NCBI GenBank assembly: GCA_047626725.1
Contig: JBLHSG010000017.1
Coordinates: 1 to 64,000 of the forward strand
Length of the DNA stretch: 64,000 nucleotides
Origin: Ascidiaceihabitans sp034111945
GTDB taxonomy: Bacteria; Pseudomonadota; Alphaproteobacteria; Rhodobacterales; Rhodobacteraceae
Direction of reading: 5' to 3'
Shown: piece after piece, positions 35,703 through 44,832 of the stretch
Layout: every line of letters begins with the position of its first letter
Position numbering within the stretch: position 1 is the first letter of the stretch
The notes under the pieces: model-generated
Told to the model about the DNA's origin: nothing
Database searches by the model: none
What the model saw: only the letters and a program-made list of their open reading frames with translations
Translations under genes and position numbers: made by a program

Positions 35703-37169
35703 TCAGTCGCGCAGGCTTTCTTCGCGCAGACCATCCGCCAGCAGGTTCAAGCCCAACACCAACGTCAGCAAAGACAGGGCAGGGGCAATCGCCACGTGCG
35801 GGTACAGCGCCAACAAACGACGGCCCGAGTTGATCGTCGTGCCCCAATCCGGGCTCTCGGATTCCAGACCCAGACCAAAGAAGCCCAGCGTGCCCAAAAG
35901 GATGGTGGTGTAGCCAATGCGCAGGCAGAAATCCACGATCAGCGGGCCACGGGCGTTTGGCAAGATTTCCCAAAGCATGATGTACCACGGCCCTTCGCCG
36001 CGGGTTTGCGCCGCCGCCACATAATCACGGGTTTTGATATCAAGCGCGAGGCCGCGCACAATCCGGAACACCGTGGGCGAGTTCACAAACACCACCGACA
36101 CAAACACCACCAGAATGGTTGGCGGCATTGAAATACCGTCAAGAAACGGCGGCATGCCCGGGATCCGATAGGTGCTGGTGGCAATGATCGCACCGTCATT
36201 CGAGATCAGCGACAAGTAGGCCCAGCCAAAGACGCCAAGCACCACAATCAACAGCGGCGTGCGAATATGCGGCTGTGTGTAATAGCGTGAATTCAGCAGG
36301 ATCGTGATAAAGATCAGCGGAAAGACAAACAGCACAGCGGCCATATAGTTGGGAATACCCGTCGCCACAATTTCAGGTGTGACCAGCAGATAGAACAACA
36401 AAATAACCGGAAATGCGAGGATCAGGTTGGCAAGGAACGACAGGATCGTATCCAGACGCCCACCGTAATATCCCGCAGGCAGACCCAGCGTGATGCCCAC
36501 CATAAAGGCAAACAGCGTCGCCATCGGTGCAATCAAAACCACGATCCATGCGCCTTTGAACAGGCGGCTAAACACATCGCGTGCAAGGTTGTCGCCGCCC
36601 AGCAGAAACCACTGATAGTCACCGTCTGTCGCGCCGCGTAGGGGTGTTCCGGGCAGTTTGTTCTTCATTCCCGAGGTCTGGGAGAAACTGTCGTGTGTGA
36701 CCAGCATGTCAAACACACCGCCCATGATACCGGCCAAAACCCAGAACAGCACGATCCCGAAACCGATCATACCAACGGTGCTGTCGAACAGTTTGCCGTA
36801 CAGCCCCAGCTTGCGTTTGAATTTGATCGATACCGCGTAGATCAGGACCATCGCGATCCAGACTGGTAGCAATTGACGGGCCATGCCGCCAAAAATGCCA
36901 GCGTTTGTGCCCATCAGGATGCCAGCAATCAAGTAGATCAGCACGATGCCAATCACCAACATAAAGCTGAATTTGACGCCAGTGCCGACCAGTCCGGAAA
37001 TACCGGCGCTGCTGCTGGCTGTGCCGTCAGATTGCACCCGAACAGGTTCGTCCGTGACCAGTAAAGAGACCACAATTTGCACGACGACCATAAGGGCAAA
37101 GATACAAATCGCGAGGGTGAAAAACAGGTTTAGCGCGCTTAGGCTGCCTGTCCATGTTAATGGTTCCAT
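35703..37169 (-). CDS. Peptide-type ABC transporter permease (DppC-like, extended)
   Basis: A 488-aa inner-membrane permease, second of the pair. The C-terminal part holds the BPD_transp_1 domain with the ATPase-coupling EAA loop near AAAQTRGEGPWYIMLWEILPNARGP. DppC proteins are normally about 300 aa; here an additional N-terminal part of about 190 aa contributes several membrane spans. It overlaps no neighbour but follows the first permease by 16 bp, so they form one unit. Confidence 0.9.
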   Translation of the reverse strand: MEPLTWTGSLSALNLFFTLAICIFALMVVVQIVVSLLVTDEPVRVQSDGTASSSAGISGLVGTGVKFSFMLVIGIVLIYLIAGILMGTNAGIFGGMARQLLPVWIAMVLIYAVSIKFKRKLGLYGKLFDSTVGMIGFGIVLFWVLAGIMGGVFDMLVTHDSFSQTSGMKNKLPGTPLRGATDGDYQWFLLGGDNLARDVFSRLFKGAWIVVLIAPMATLFAFMVGITLGLPAGYYGGRLDTILSFLANLILAFPVILLFYLLVTPEIVATGIPNYMAAVLFVFPLIFITILLNSRYYTQPHIRTPLLIVVLGVFGWAYLSLISNDGAIIATSTYRIPGMPPFLDGISMPPTILVVFVSVVFVNSPTVFRIVRGLALDIKTRDYVAAAQTRGEGPWYIMLWEILPNARGPLIVDFCLRIGYTTILLGTLGFFGLGLESESPDWGTTINSGRRLLALYPHVAIAPALSLLTLVLGLNLLADGLREESLRD

Positions 37170-37185
37170 GTGCTCATCCCTCCGA

Positions 37186-38283
37186 TCAAGAAATGCGAAT
37201 GCGTGGGTTCAGAAACACATAACCGATATCAGATATCAGCTGCGTCAGCAGAACCACCACGACGGAAACGACCGAGACGGCCAGCAAAAGTTCGATGTCA
37301 TTGTTGGATGCGGCCTGAACCAGCAACCACCCGAAACCCTTGTAGTTGAACAAGGTCTCGACAATCACAACCCCGTTCAACAGCCACGGAATTTGCAACA
37401 TAATAACAGTAAACGGCGCGATCAGGGCGTTGCGCAGCGCGTGTTTCATCACGACGTTGCCAAAACTGACACCCTTTAGGCGGGCCGTTCGAATGTACTG
37501 CGCGGTCATGACTTCGGTCATCGAGGCGCGTGTCATCCGTGCGATATAGCCCATTCCGTACAATGAAATGGTCAACACCGGCAAAAAGAAGTTCTTGAAT
37601 GTTGCGTCCTCAACCGCGCGTGTCGCAGAGCCCGAGAACAGCGTTTTGGATTCCATCCAGCCCCATTCCACCAACAGCGGCGAGATGCCGTTTTTGGACG
37701 ATGCCAGCAGCGCGATAAAGATAACGCCAGACACATATTCGGGTGTCGCTGTGGTCGCGATCGAGAATGTAGATAACGTGCGATCCAGACGTGATCCTTC
37801 GCGCATGCCGGCCAACACCCCGACACCCAGCGCCATCGGCACCATCAACAACAACACAAAACCCATCAATTTGCCGGTCGCCCCAAGGCGCAACAACACG
37901 AGGCTGCCGACTTCGGTTTTGAACACCGTGGATGACCCCCAATGGCCTTGCAAAACGCCGCAAAACGTATTGCGTTCACCTTCGGGAGTATTGCGTGCAA
38001 AACAGCGCCCTGTGACGTCGTTGTTGCCATCGCTGTCGGTTTTTTCTGTGACCCAACCGGGCACAACGCCCAACCAGCGGCCAAATTTGATCGGCATCGG
38101 ATCCAAATAACCGCGATCCCCCAAATAGCTTTCGACGGCCTCTTCGGACATGCGAAAGTTGCCTTGGGTTTTGGCGAGTTTTTCGAGGTTTGGATAAAGG
38201 TTCGTCAGAAAAAACACGATGAAAGTCAGGCAAAGTGCCGTCAATACCATCACGCCCAGACGTCTGAGTATGAATATTCCCAT
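37186..38283 (-). CDS. Peptide-type ABC transporter permease (DppB-like)
   Basis: A 365-aa inner-membrane permease, first gene of the operon. The N-terminal span (ILRRLGVMVLTALCLTFIVF) is typical of DppB. BPD_transp_1 follows, with the coupling loop TARLKGVSFGNVVMKHALRNALI. It is slightly longer than usual because of an external loop (about 40-130) containing two cysteines. No periplasmic substrate-binding protein gene is in the window, so the substrate (peptide, opine or sugar) is unknown. Confidence 0.9.
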   Translation of the reverse strand: MGIFILRRLGVMVLTALCLTFIVFFLTNLYPNLEKLAKTQGNFRMSEEAVESYLGDRGYLDPMPIKFGRWLGVVPGWVTEKTDSDGNNDVTGRCFARNTPEGERNTFCGVLQGHWGSSTVFKTEVGSLVLLRLGATGKLMGFVLLLMVPMALGVGVLAGMREGSRLDRTLSTFSIATTATPEYVSGVIFIALLASSKNGISPLLVEWGWMESKTLFSGSATRAVEDATFKNFFLPVLTISLYGMGYIARMTRASMTEVMTAQYIRTARLKGVSFGNVVMKHALRNALIAPFTVIMLQIPWLLNGVVIVETLFNYKGFGWLLVQAASNNDIELLLAVSVVSVVVVLLTQLISDIGYVFLNPRIRIS

Positions 38284-38632
38284 GGGTGCCCCTGTTGGTA
38301 GGCTTGCGGCAGGTTATTCTGCCTATGTGGTCAGGAGAGACCGATTTTGGTTCTTCTCCCTTAGGTGCAACGCGGTGTGCGTCGATGAAACTGTGGGGGT
38401 GGTGCGCAAAAATTGGATGCCAAATCAAACGCCACAGATCAGTGGTGTAACATTCAAACTGTCCAGCTTTTTTCGTGGCTCCCCCATGGCTATCAGGCAT
38501 CAGAAAACCACACAGGTCAATGTGAAGTTTGTTTAATTAATCGTGATCCAGCGACATCCATGCGTCTGAATGCGACAGGGCGGGGTCGCAGTGAATTTTG
38601 CGCGAATACCCAAGTAAAAAAGTCGATTTAAC
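38284..38632. other. Promoter region of ABC operon
   Basis: About 350 bp between the first permease gene and the AraC-type regulator, both on minus. No gene is supported here. It should hold the operon promoter and perhaps an operator for the adjacent regulator; I see no clear inverted repeat. Confidence 0.5.
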
Positions 38633-39424
38633 TTAGGTCTTGCCTTGGGATTTGCGCAGCGCGCTGGGGGTTTTGGTGGTGTGGTGTTGAATAAAGCGCG
38701 TGAAATAGGCGGGGCTGCCAAAACGCAAGTGCCGCGCGATTTCCTGAAGCGGCACATCGGTATCGATTAGCGCGGTTTGCGCACTGTGCAATTGCCGTTC
38801 CGTCATGATGTCAGCGGCCGTGCGACCGGTCGCGGCCTTACAAACACGGGTCAGATGCGTCGGGGTCACGTTTAATTGAGCAGCGTGATCAGCCATGCTT
38901 AAACCTTGCAGATCAGGCTGGATCAGGTTTTCGCAAAACCGCGCAGACAGGCGTGCAGCGGCGTTTTGTTTGACAGGCAGGTTTTCAGGCAGCGCAATTT
39001 GTCGACGCAACCACACCGAAATCAGGCCCATGTGCGCATCCAGTGCGTCCTGGGCCAACACACGCCCACGCGAGACTTCGCGCCCCGCAGCCTCAAGCAG
39101 ACCTGACATTTCGCCAATCGCCTCACCGTCGCGCACACGCAATTGGCGCGGTTGATCGGGCAGGCGCAAATCATTGCCAACGGGGCAAATTGCAACATGC
39201 CCTAAACCCTGCCGCCCCATATCTAGCGCAAAAACCTGACCAGCAGGAATGTAGATCGCGTTGTGCACACCAACACCGCGACGGGTGCCGTTCAACAACA
39301 GCCGCCCTTGGCCTCGGGTGATCCAGATCAGCAGGTCTTGTTGGCTTTCATGCGCCAGTGACAACCGCCAAGGTTGGGTGCCGATCAGGGCAGAAAGACT
39401 GATAATATCGATATGTCCAAACAT
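38633..39424 (-). CDS. AraC family transcriptional regulator
   Basis: A 263-aa regulator. An N-terminal cupin-like sensor (about 20-120, with LLNGTRRGVGVHNAIYIPAG) is followed by a C-terminal AraC DNA-binding domain with two helix-turn-helix motifs (ADHAAQLNVTPTHLTRVCKA and LQEIARHLRFGSPAYFTRFI). It lies directly upstream of the peptide-type ABC operon on the same strand with a 350-bp gap. Control of that operon is a reasonable but unproven guess. Confidence 0.85.
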   Translation of the reverse strand: MFGHIDIISLSALIGTQPWRLSLAHESQQDLLIWITRGQGRLLLNGTRRGVGVHNAIYIPAGQVFALDMGRQGLGHVAICPVGNDLRLPDQPRQLRVRDGEAIGEMSGLLEAAGREVSRGRVLAQDALDAHMGLISVWLRRQIALPENLPVKQNAAARLSARFCENLIQPDLQGLSMADHAAQLNVTPTHLTRVCKAATGRTAADIMTERQLHSAQTALIDTDVPLQEIARHLRFGSPAYFTRFIQHHTTKTPSALRKSQGKT

Positions 39425-39503
39425 GGATCAAATCTGGGCGAATGGATTGGTTTAGTCAAATTCTATCGCTGAATTCTGACGAAGTGGGCCGGTTCTGTGT
39501 GGT

Positions 39504-40391
39504 TTATGCAAGCTGACTGGGATCAACTTTGATCCAATCCTTCATTTTTGACCGGAACCACGTGCGCTGACGTTTGGCATATTGGCGTGTTGCGATGATC
39601 GCGGCATCACGGGCTTGGGGCAGCGTGGATTGCCCGTTTGCATGGGCCATAAGTTCGGGCACACCGATTGCACGACATGACGACAGGGTCGGATCATAAC
39701 GGCTTTGCATCTGCGCGACTTCGTCCAAGGCACCTTGTGCGATCATCAAATCAAACCGCTGTTCGATGCGCGGCGTCAGCCAGTCTTTGGGCGCGTCCAT
39801 CACGATGCAGGTGGCATTTTCGGTGTCTATTAATGGGGCCGGCGTATTGTCCTGCCATGTGGCAAGGGGGGTGCCGGTGGCGATCTGCACCTCGTAGGCG
39901 CGCTGCACACGGGCGCGGTTTTGCACGTCGATGCGCGCACAGGTGGCAGAATCAAGGGCCGCCAACATCACATCCAGGCTCAGTTGATCCGCGTCCTTGC
40001 GTACCTCGGGCGGCGTTGCAGGGATTTCAGCCAGCCCCTTTGTCAGCGCGGAAAAGTACAAACCGGTCCCGCCAACAATAATTGGTCGTACAGATCCGGT
40101 CAAAAACGGCGCAACAGCGCGCAACCAATGACCAGCAGAATAGGGCGCATCAAACGGCAAATGACGGTACAATGCGTGGGGGGCCAATGCCTCTTCCTCG
40201 GGGGATGGGCAGGCGGTAAGTGTCCGCCAACAGTCATAAATCTGGCTGGCATCGGCATTCACAATCACCCCGCCACCGGCACGCGCAATGGCCAGGGCCA
40301 GCGCTGATTTGCCCGACGCAGTTGGCCCCGCAATCAACACCGGCTGATCCGCCGCAATGTCCGTCAGCCCGAATGCGTCCAGAATATCCAT
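39504..40391 (-). CDS. miaA: tRNA dimethylallyltransferase
   Basis: Adds a dimethylallyl group to A37 of tRNAs reading UNN codons; about 295 aa. The P-loop is LIAGPTASGKSALALAIA (about residues 17-34). DASQIYDCWRTLTACPS and IIVGGTGLYFSALTKGL are hallmark motifs, and the tail has TRQYAKRQRTWFR. The start is uncertain. ATG 40391 gives family length, whereas ATG 40445 and 40529 are in frame and the last overlaps pyrH. It is divergent from pyrH. Confidence 0.9.
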   Translation of the reverse strand: MDILDAFGLTDIAADQPVLIAGPTASGKSALALAIARAGGGVIVNADASQIYDCWRTLTACPSPEEEALAPHALYRHLPFDAPYSAGHWLRAVAPFLTGSVRPIIVGGTGLYFSALTKGLAEIPATPPEVRKDADQLSLDVMLAALDSATCARIDVQNRARVQRAYEVQIATGTPLATWQDNTPAPLIDTENATCIVMDAPKDWLTPRIEQRFDLMIAQGALDEVAQMQSRYDPTLSSCRAIGVPELMAHANGQSTLPQARDAAIIATRQYAKRQRTWFRSKMKDWIKVDPSQLA

Positions 40392-40500
40392 TTCTTTTGT
40401 ACCAGACCCCAAAGCTGCATTGAATTCTGTCCGGTTTTGCGACATTTTACGCCGAAACAAAATACAAAATCTCAAATCACAAAATTCAGGAGCGTCCCCC

Positions 40501-41241
40501 ATGTCGTCAGCCAAGACCGATGCAGGCAAAACTACGTTTAAACGGGTTATGTTAAAAATATCGGGTGAGGCATTGATGGGGGATCAGGGGTTTGGCCTGC
40601 ATCCACCGACCGTCGAACGCATCGCGGCCGAAGTTAAAACCGTGCACGATATGGGTGTCGAAATCTGTATGGTTATTGGGGGCGGCAACATCTTTCGCGG
40701 CCTGCAAGGGTCGGCCCAAGGGATGGAACGCACCACGGCGGATTACATGGGCATGCTCGCCACTGTTATGAACGCGCTGGCGATGCAATCCTCGCTTGAG
40801 GAACTGGGCATCCACACCCGTGTAATCAGCGCGATCACAATGAACGAAGTTGCCGAACCCTATATTCGTCGCCGCGCCGTGCGCCACCTTGAGAAAAAGC
40901 GCGTTTGTATTTTTGCAGCAGGCACCGGCAATCCGTATTTCACGACAGACACGGCGGCCGCACTGCGGGCCAACGAAATGTCGTGTGATGGTATATTTAT
41001 GGGCAAGAACGGCGTCGACGGTGTGTATGACAAAGATCCGGCAAAACACGACGACGCCGTGCGCTATGACCATGTCAGCTATGATGATGTTCTGGCCAAA
41101 CGTTTGGGTGTGATGGATGCGTCTGCCATTGCCTTGGCCCGTGATAACAACCTGCCAATTATCGTATTCCCTTTGGATGAACCCGGCGGTTTCCGGGGCA
41201 TTTTGGCGGGCGAAGGCACGTATACAACCGTCAGCGAATAA
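40501..41241 (+). CDS. pyrH: UMP kinase
   Basis: Phosphorylates UMP to UDP for nucleotide and cell wall precursor synthesis; 246 aa, hexameric, cytoplasmic. RVMLKISGEALMG, VIGGGNIFRG, GTGNPYFTTDTAAALRA and NGVDGVYDKDP are all typical. ATG 40501 with AGGAG 8 bases upstream decides the start, although the frame is open to 40357. Confidence 0.95.
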   Translation: MSSAKTDAGKTTFKRVMLKISGEALMGDQGFGLHPPTVERIAAEVKTVHDMGVEICMVIGGGNIFRGLQGSAQGMERTTADYMGMLATVMNALAMQSSLEELGIHTRVISAITMNEVAEPYIRRRAVRHLEKKRVCIFAAGTGNPYFTTDTAAALRANEMSCDGIFMGKNGVDGVYDKDPAKHDDAVRYDHVSYDDVLAKRLGVMDASAIALARDNNLPIIVFPLDEPGGFRGILAGEGTYTTVSE

Positions 41242-41456
41242 CGGATCAGGCGCGGTAAGACCTGCGTCACAGATGTACATTTGCGCAATTTTTCATAAGT
41301 CCGTGTTCGAAATTTCACAAACCTGCGTGCAAAATCTGCACAGGTGTCTGCGAGACTTTGCTTATTGCTGACCGCGTGATGCGGGAATAGCTCTGGATCG
41401 TGGAACAAAATAAAAGTATACGGTTCAAATCATTAAGAAACGACAGGCGCACCACA

Positions 41457-42020
41457 ATGTCAGAAGACTTTATGCTTGATACAGACGACCTTCAGCGCCG
41501 CATGGACGGCGCGATGAGCTCTCTGAAAACGGAATTTGCATCGCTGCGCACAGGGCGCGGTTCTGCGTCGATGCTGGAACCAATCATGGTCGAAGCCTAC
41601 GGCCAGCGCACCCCGATCAACCAAGTTGGGACGGTCAACGTACCAGAGCCGCGCATGGTCACGATCAACGTGTGGGACAAATCGATGGTTCAAGCCGTCG
41701 AAAAAGCGATCCGCGAAAGCGGGCTGGGCATCAATCCACAGCTGAACGGCACCATCATCATGCTGCCGATCCCCGAATTGAACGAAGAACGCCGCCGCGA
41801 TCTGACCAAAGTTGCCGGTCAATATTCCGAAAGCGCGCGCGTGTCTGTGCGTAACATTCGTCGCGATGGCATGGACCAGATCAAAAAAGCCAAAAACGAC
41901 GGCATGTCCGAAGATGACCAAAAGATTTGGGAATCCGAAATGCAGGACATGACCAACAAATACATCAAAACTGTTGATGAACTGCTTGATACAAAACAAG
42001 CAGAGATCATGCAGGTTTAA
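41457..42020 (+). CDS. frr: Ribosome recycling factor
   Basis: Splits post-termination ribosomes with EF-G; 187 aa, the usual size. Starts MSEDFMLDTDDLQRRMDG, with SLRTGRGSASMLEP and VNVPEPRMVTINVWDKSM typical of the family and a long coiled-coil C-terminus (LTKVAGQYSESARVSVRNIR). I chose ATG 41457; the open frame extends to 41400. It follows pyrH as in most bacteria. Confidence 0.95.
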   Translation: MSEDFMLDTDDLQRRMDGAMSSLKTEFASLRTGRGSASMLEPIMVEAYGQRTPINQVGTVNVPEPRMVTINVWDKSMVQAVEKAIRESGLGINPQLNGTIIMLPIPELNEERRRDLTKVAGQYSESARVSVRNIRRDGMDQIKKAKNDGMSEDDQKIWESEMQDMTNKYIKTVDELLDTKQAEIMQV

Positions 42021-42066
42021 GCACGGCCAATTGCGATTGAAGGGCCCGGGGTTTGGGTCGTTTGGA

Positions 42067-42849
42067 ATGATGCGCACTCAGAACAACGAGGATTTCGTCA
42101 TCGCTGATCCAGCAGAACACATCGTCGAGCAGGCCGCCGCGCGAGATCACGGACCACGTCACGTGGCGATCATTATGGATGGCAACGGGCGGTGGGCGAC
42201 GCAGCGCGGACGTCCACGATTGTTTGGCCATCACGCGGGTGCCAAGCGCGTGCGCGAAATTGTCGAAAGCTGCCCTGATGTCGGGGTGAAATACCTGACG
42301 ATTTTTGCATTCTCGACGGAAAACTGGAAACGCACCCAGGTCGAAGTCGCAGGACTAATGAGCCTGTTTCGCCGTTACATCACCAAAGAGGCGCGGGCCT
42401 TGGACGGTTTTGGCGCGCGCGTGCGGTTTATCGGTGATCGGGTCCGGTTGGATGCAAAACTGATCAAACTGATGGACGATCTAGAGGACATGACCGCGCA
42501 CAACACCTCGATCAACCTGACAATTGCATTGAATTACGGTGGTCGGGACGAAGTTGCACGGGCCACAAAACGGCTCGCCGAAGAGGTCGCAGCAGGCCGT
42601 CTAAGTCCCGAAGATGTAGATGAAGAAACGCTTCCAAAGTACTTGGATACTTATGTTTTACCTGATCCGGACCTTGTGATCCGAACCAGTGGCGAAGCAC
42701 GCATTTCCAACTTTTTGCTGTGGCAGTCGGCCTATGCGGAATACGAATTTATTGAAACGCTTTGGCCGGATTTCTCAAAAGAGGAATTCGCCAGATTGTG
42801 CGCCTCTTATGGGGGGCGCGAGCGTCGGTTTGGAGCAGTCAAAACATGA
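42067..42849 (+). CDS. uppS: Undecaprenyl diphosphate synthase
   Basis: Makes the C55 lipid carrier for peptidoglycan; 260 aa. The catalytic signature is IIMDGNGRWATQRG with its Asp, followed by FGHHAGAKRVREIV, FAFSTENWKR and, near the end, PDPDLVIRTSGEARISNFLLW. The N-terminus is about 20 residues longer than in E. coli. ATG 42067 is followed at once by a second ATG in frame. The stop overlaps the cdsA start (ATGA). Confidence 0.95.
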   Translation: MMRTQNNEDFVIADPAEHIVEQAAARDHGPRHVAIIMDGNGRWATQRGRPRLFGHHAGAKRVREIVESCPDVGVKYLTIFAFSTENWKRTQVEVAGLMSLFRRYITKEARALDGFGARVRFIGDRVRLDAKLIKLMDDLEDMTAHNTSINLTIALNYGGRDEVARATKRLAEEVAAGRLSPEDVDEETLPKYLDTYVLPDPDLVIRTSGEARISNFLLWQSAYAEYEFIETLWPDFSKEEFARLCASYGGRERRFGAVKT

Positions 42850-43637
42850 GCGAAAACCTCAAATGGGCTGACCTTGCCATCCGCCTGAGTTCGGCGTTGG
42901 CGATGGTCGTGGTGGGAATTTGGGGCGTTTGGATGGGATCACATATTTTCCACATCCTTGTCGCCGTGATCTGCGGTTTGATGATTTGGGAACTGGTGCG
43001 CATGATCGCGCCGCGCAACGCGCCGCTTGCGTTGCAGTTGGGCACGCTAAGTGGCGTCGCGTTGATCGTGGCGATTTACGTGCCATCAGGATTTGCGTTT
43101 CCGCTGCTTTTGGCCCCGGTTTTTGTCGGGTTCGGGCAGCTAAACAAACACCGCGTTGTGTTCATGATTTTTGCCGTGATGGTGCTGCTTGCCGGATTTG
43201 GCATGATGTCAGTGCGCGACGATTTGGGCATTGGCTGGATGATGTGGCTGATCTGCGTGGTCGTGGTCACGGACGTGATGGGCTATTTTGCAGGACGCAT
43301 GATTGGGGGGCCAAAATTCTGGCCTGCCGTTAGCCCGAAAAAGACATGGGCCGGCACCGGATTTGGCTGGATCGGCGCGGCAATCGTTGGCTGGGTATTC
43401 GCCTTGAACACCGGCGCGACGTTCGAATTGATCGGTATTTCTATTGCAATTTCAATGGCCTCACAGATGGGCGACATCGCAGAAAGCGCGATCAAACGCA
43501 TGACGGATGTCAAAGATTCTAGCGCCTTGATCCCCGGACACGGCGGCGTGCTAGACCGCTTTGATGGCATGTTGGGCGCGTCGGTGTTTTTGTTGATCGT
43601 CGGCCAAATCATCGGCTTTCCACCAGGGTTGTCATGA
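42846..43637 (+). CDS. cdsA: Phosphatidate cytidylyltransferase
   Basis: Makes CDP-diacylglycerol for phospholipids at the inner membrane; 263 aa with about seven hydrophobic spans. The family signature is near the C-terminus: SAIKRMTDVKDSSALIPGHG followed by GVLDRFD. SPKKTWAGTGFGW lies before it. Overlaps uppS and dxr by 4 bp at each end, so it is translationally coupled in this operon. Confidence 0.94.
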   Translation: MSENLKWADLAIRLSSALAMVVVGIWGVWMGSHIFHILVAVICGLMIWELVRMIAPRNAPLALQLGTLSGVALIVAIYVPSGFAFPLLLAPVFVGFGQLNKHRVVFMIFAVMVLLAGFGMMSVRDDLGIGWMMWLICVVVVTDVMGYFAGRMIGGPKFWPAVSPKKTWAGTGFGWIGAAIVGWVFALNTGATFELIGISIAISMASQMGDIAESAIKRMTDVKDSSALIPGHGGVLDRFDGMLGASVFLLIVGQIIGFPPGLS

Positions 43638-44827
43638 CCAAACGCCGCGTCAGTATCCTTGGGGCGACGGGATCGATCGGGCAAAACACCATCGATTTAA
43701 TCGCGCGGGATTTGGACAGCTATGACGTTGTTGCCCTGACCGGCGCGCGCAATATTACGCAACTTGCCGCTGATGCGATCCGCCTGCGCGCCGACATTGC
43801 GGTGACCGCGCATGACGATTTGCTGGATGATTTGCGCGCGGCCTTGGCGGGCAGTGATGTTCAGGCGGCAGCGGGGCAGGTGGCCTTGAATGACGCCGCA
43901 GCGCGCCCTGCTGATTGGGTGATGTCGGCGATTGTCGGGGCCGCTGGTTTGGCCCCCGGCATGGCGGCGTTGGCTCAGGGCGCGACATTGGCATTGGCCA
44001 ACAAGGAATCGCTGGTCTGTGCGGGTGCGTTAATCAAATCGACGGCGACCAAACACAACGCGCGTATTTTGCCGGTCGACAGTGAACATTCCGCCGTTTT
44101 TCAGGCGCTGATTGGCGAAGACATCACAGCCGTTGAGCGGATCATTATCACAGCCAGTGGCGGTGCGTTTCGCGACTGGCCCATTGCGGATTTGGCGAAC
44201 GCGACGCTGGCGCAGGCATCATCGCACCCGAATTGGGACATGGGGCAGCGCATCACGATTGATTCCGCGTCGATGTTCAACAAGGCGATGGAACTGATCG
44301 AAACCCGCGAATTTTTCGAGGTCACACCGGCGCAAATCGAAACTGTTGTGCATCCTGAATCGATGATCCACGCGCTGGTTGGCTTTAATGACGGCGCGTT
44401 GATGGCCCATGTCGGACCACCCGATATGCGCCACGCCATCGGGTTTGCGCTGCATTGGCCGATGCGCAAAACGCTCCCGGTTGAGCGGTTGGATCTGGTG
44501 AAAATCGGCGCGCTAACATTCCGTGAACCTGACGAAAACCGCTGGCCTGCGTTGCGTTTGGCGCGGGACGTGATGGAACGTGGCGGCATGGCGGGGGCGG
44601 TGTTTAACGCGGCCAAAGAAATCGCGCTGGATGGTTTTATTGGCGGTCACATTAACTTTACCCAGATGGCTGATATCGTTGCTGACGTACTGGACGTGGC
44701 CAATGGCGATCAGGGCGCGCTGAATTCTGGCCATATTGATGCCACGATGACCCTTGAAAACGTGGGCAAAGTGGACCATCTCGCACGCAAGGCCGCACAG
44801 TCGGCGATACAAAACAGAGCAGGATAA
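43634..44827 (+). CDS. dxr: 1-deoxy-D-xylulose 5-phosphate reductoisomerase
   Basis: Second step of the MEP isoprenoid pathway; 397 aa, NADPH-dependent. Visible are SILGATGSIGQNTIDL (NADPH-binding), LALANKESLVCAG, the metal-binding PVDSEHSAVFQAL, ITASGGAFRDWPI and NWDMGQRITIDSASMFNKA. Its product supplies the isoprenoid chain used by the adjacent uppS. Coupled to cdsA by a 4-bp overlap. Confidence 0.96.
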   Translation: MTKRRVSILGATGSIGQNTIDLIARDLDSYDVVALTGARNITQLAADAIRLRADIAVTAHDDLLDDLRAALAGSDVQAAAGQVALNDAAARPADWVMSAIVGAAGLAPGMAALAQGATLALANKESLVCAGALIKSTATKHNARILPVDSEHSAVFQALIGEDITAVERIIITASGGAFRDWPIADLANATLAQASSHPNWDMGQRITIDSASMFNKAMELIETREFFEVTPAQIETVVHPESMIHALVGFNDGALMAHVGPPDMRHAIGFALHWPMRKTLPVERLDLVKIGALTFREPDENRWPALRLARDVMERGGMAGAVFNAAKEIALDGFIGGHINFTQMADIVADVLDVANGDQGALNSGHIDATMTLENVGKVDHLARKAAQSAIQNRAG

Positions 44828-44832
44828 TTACG

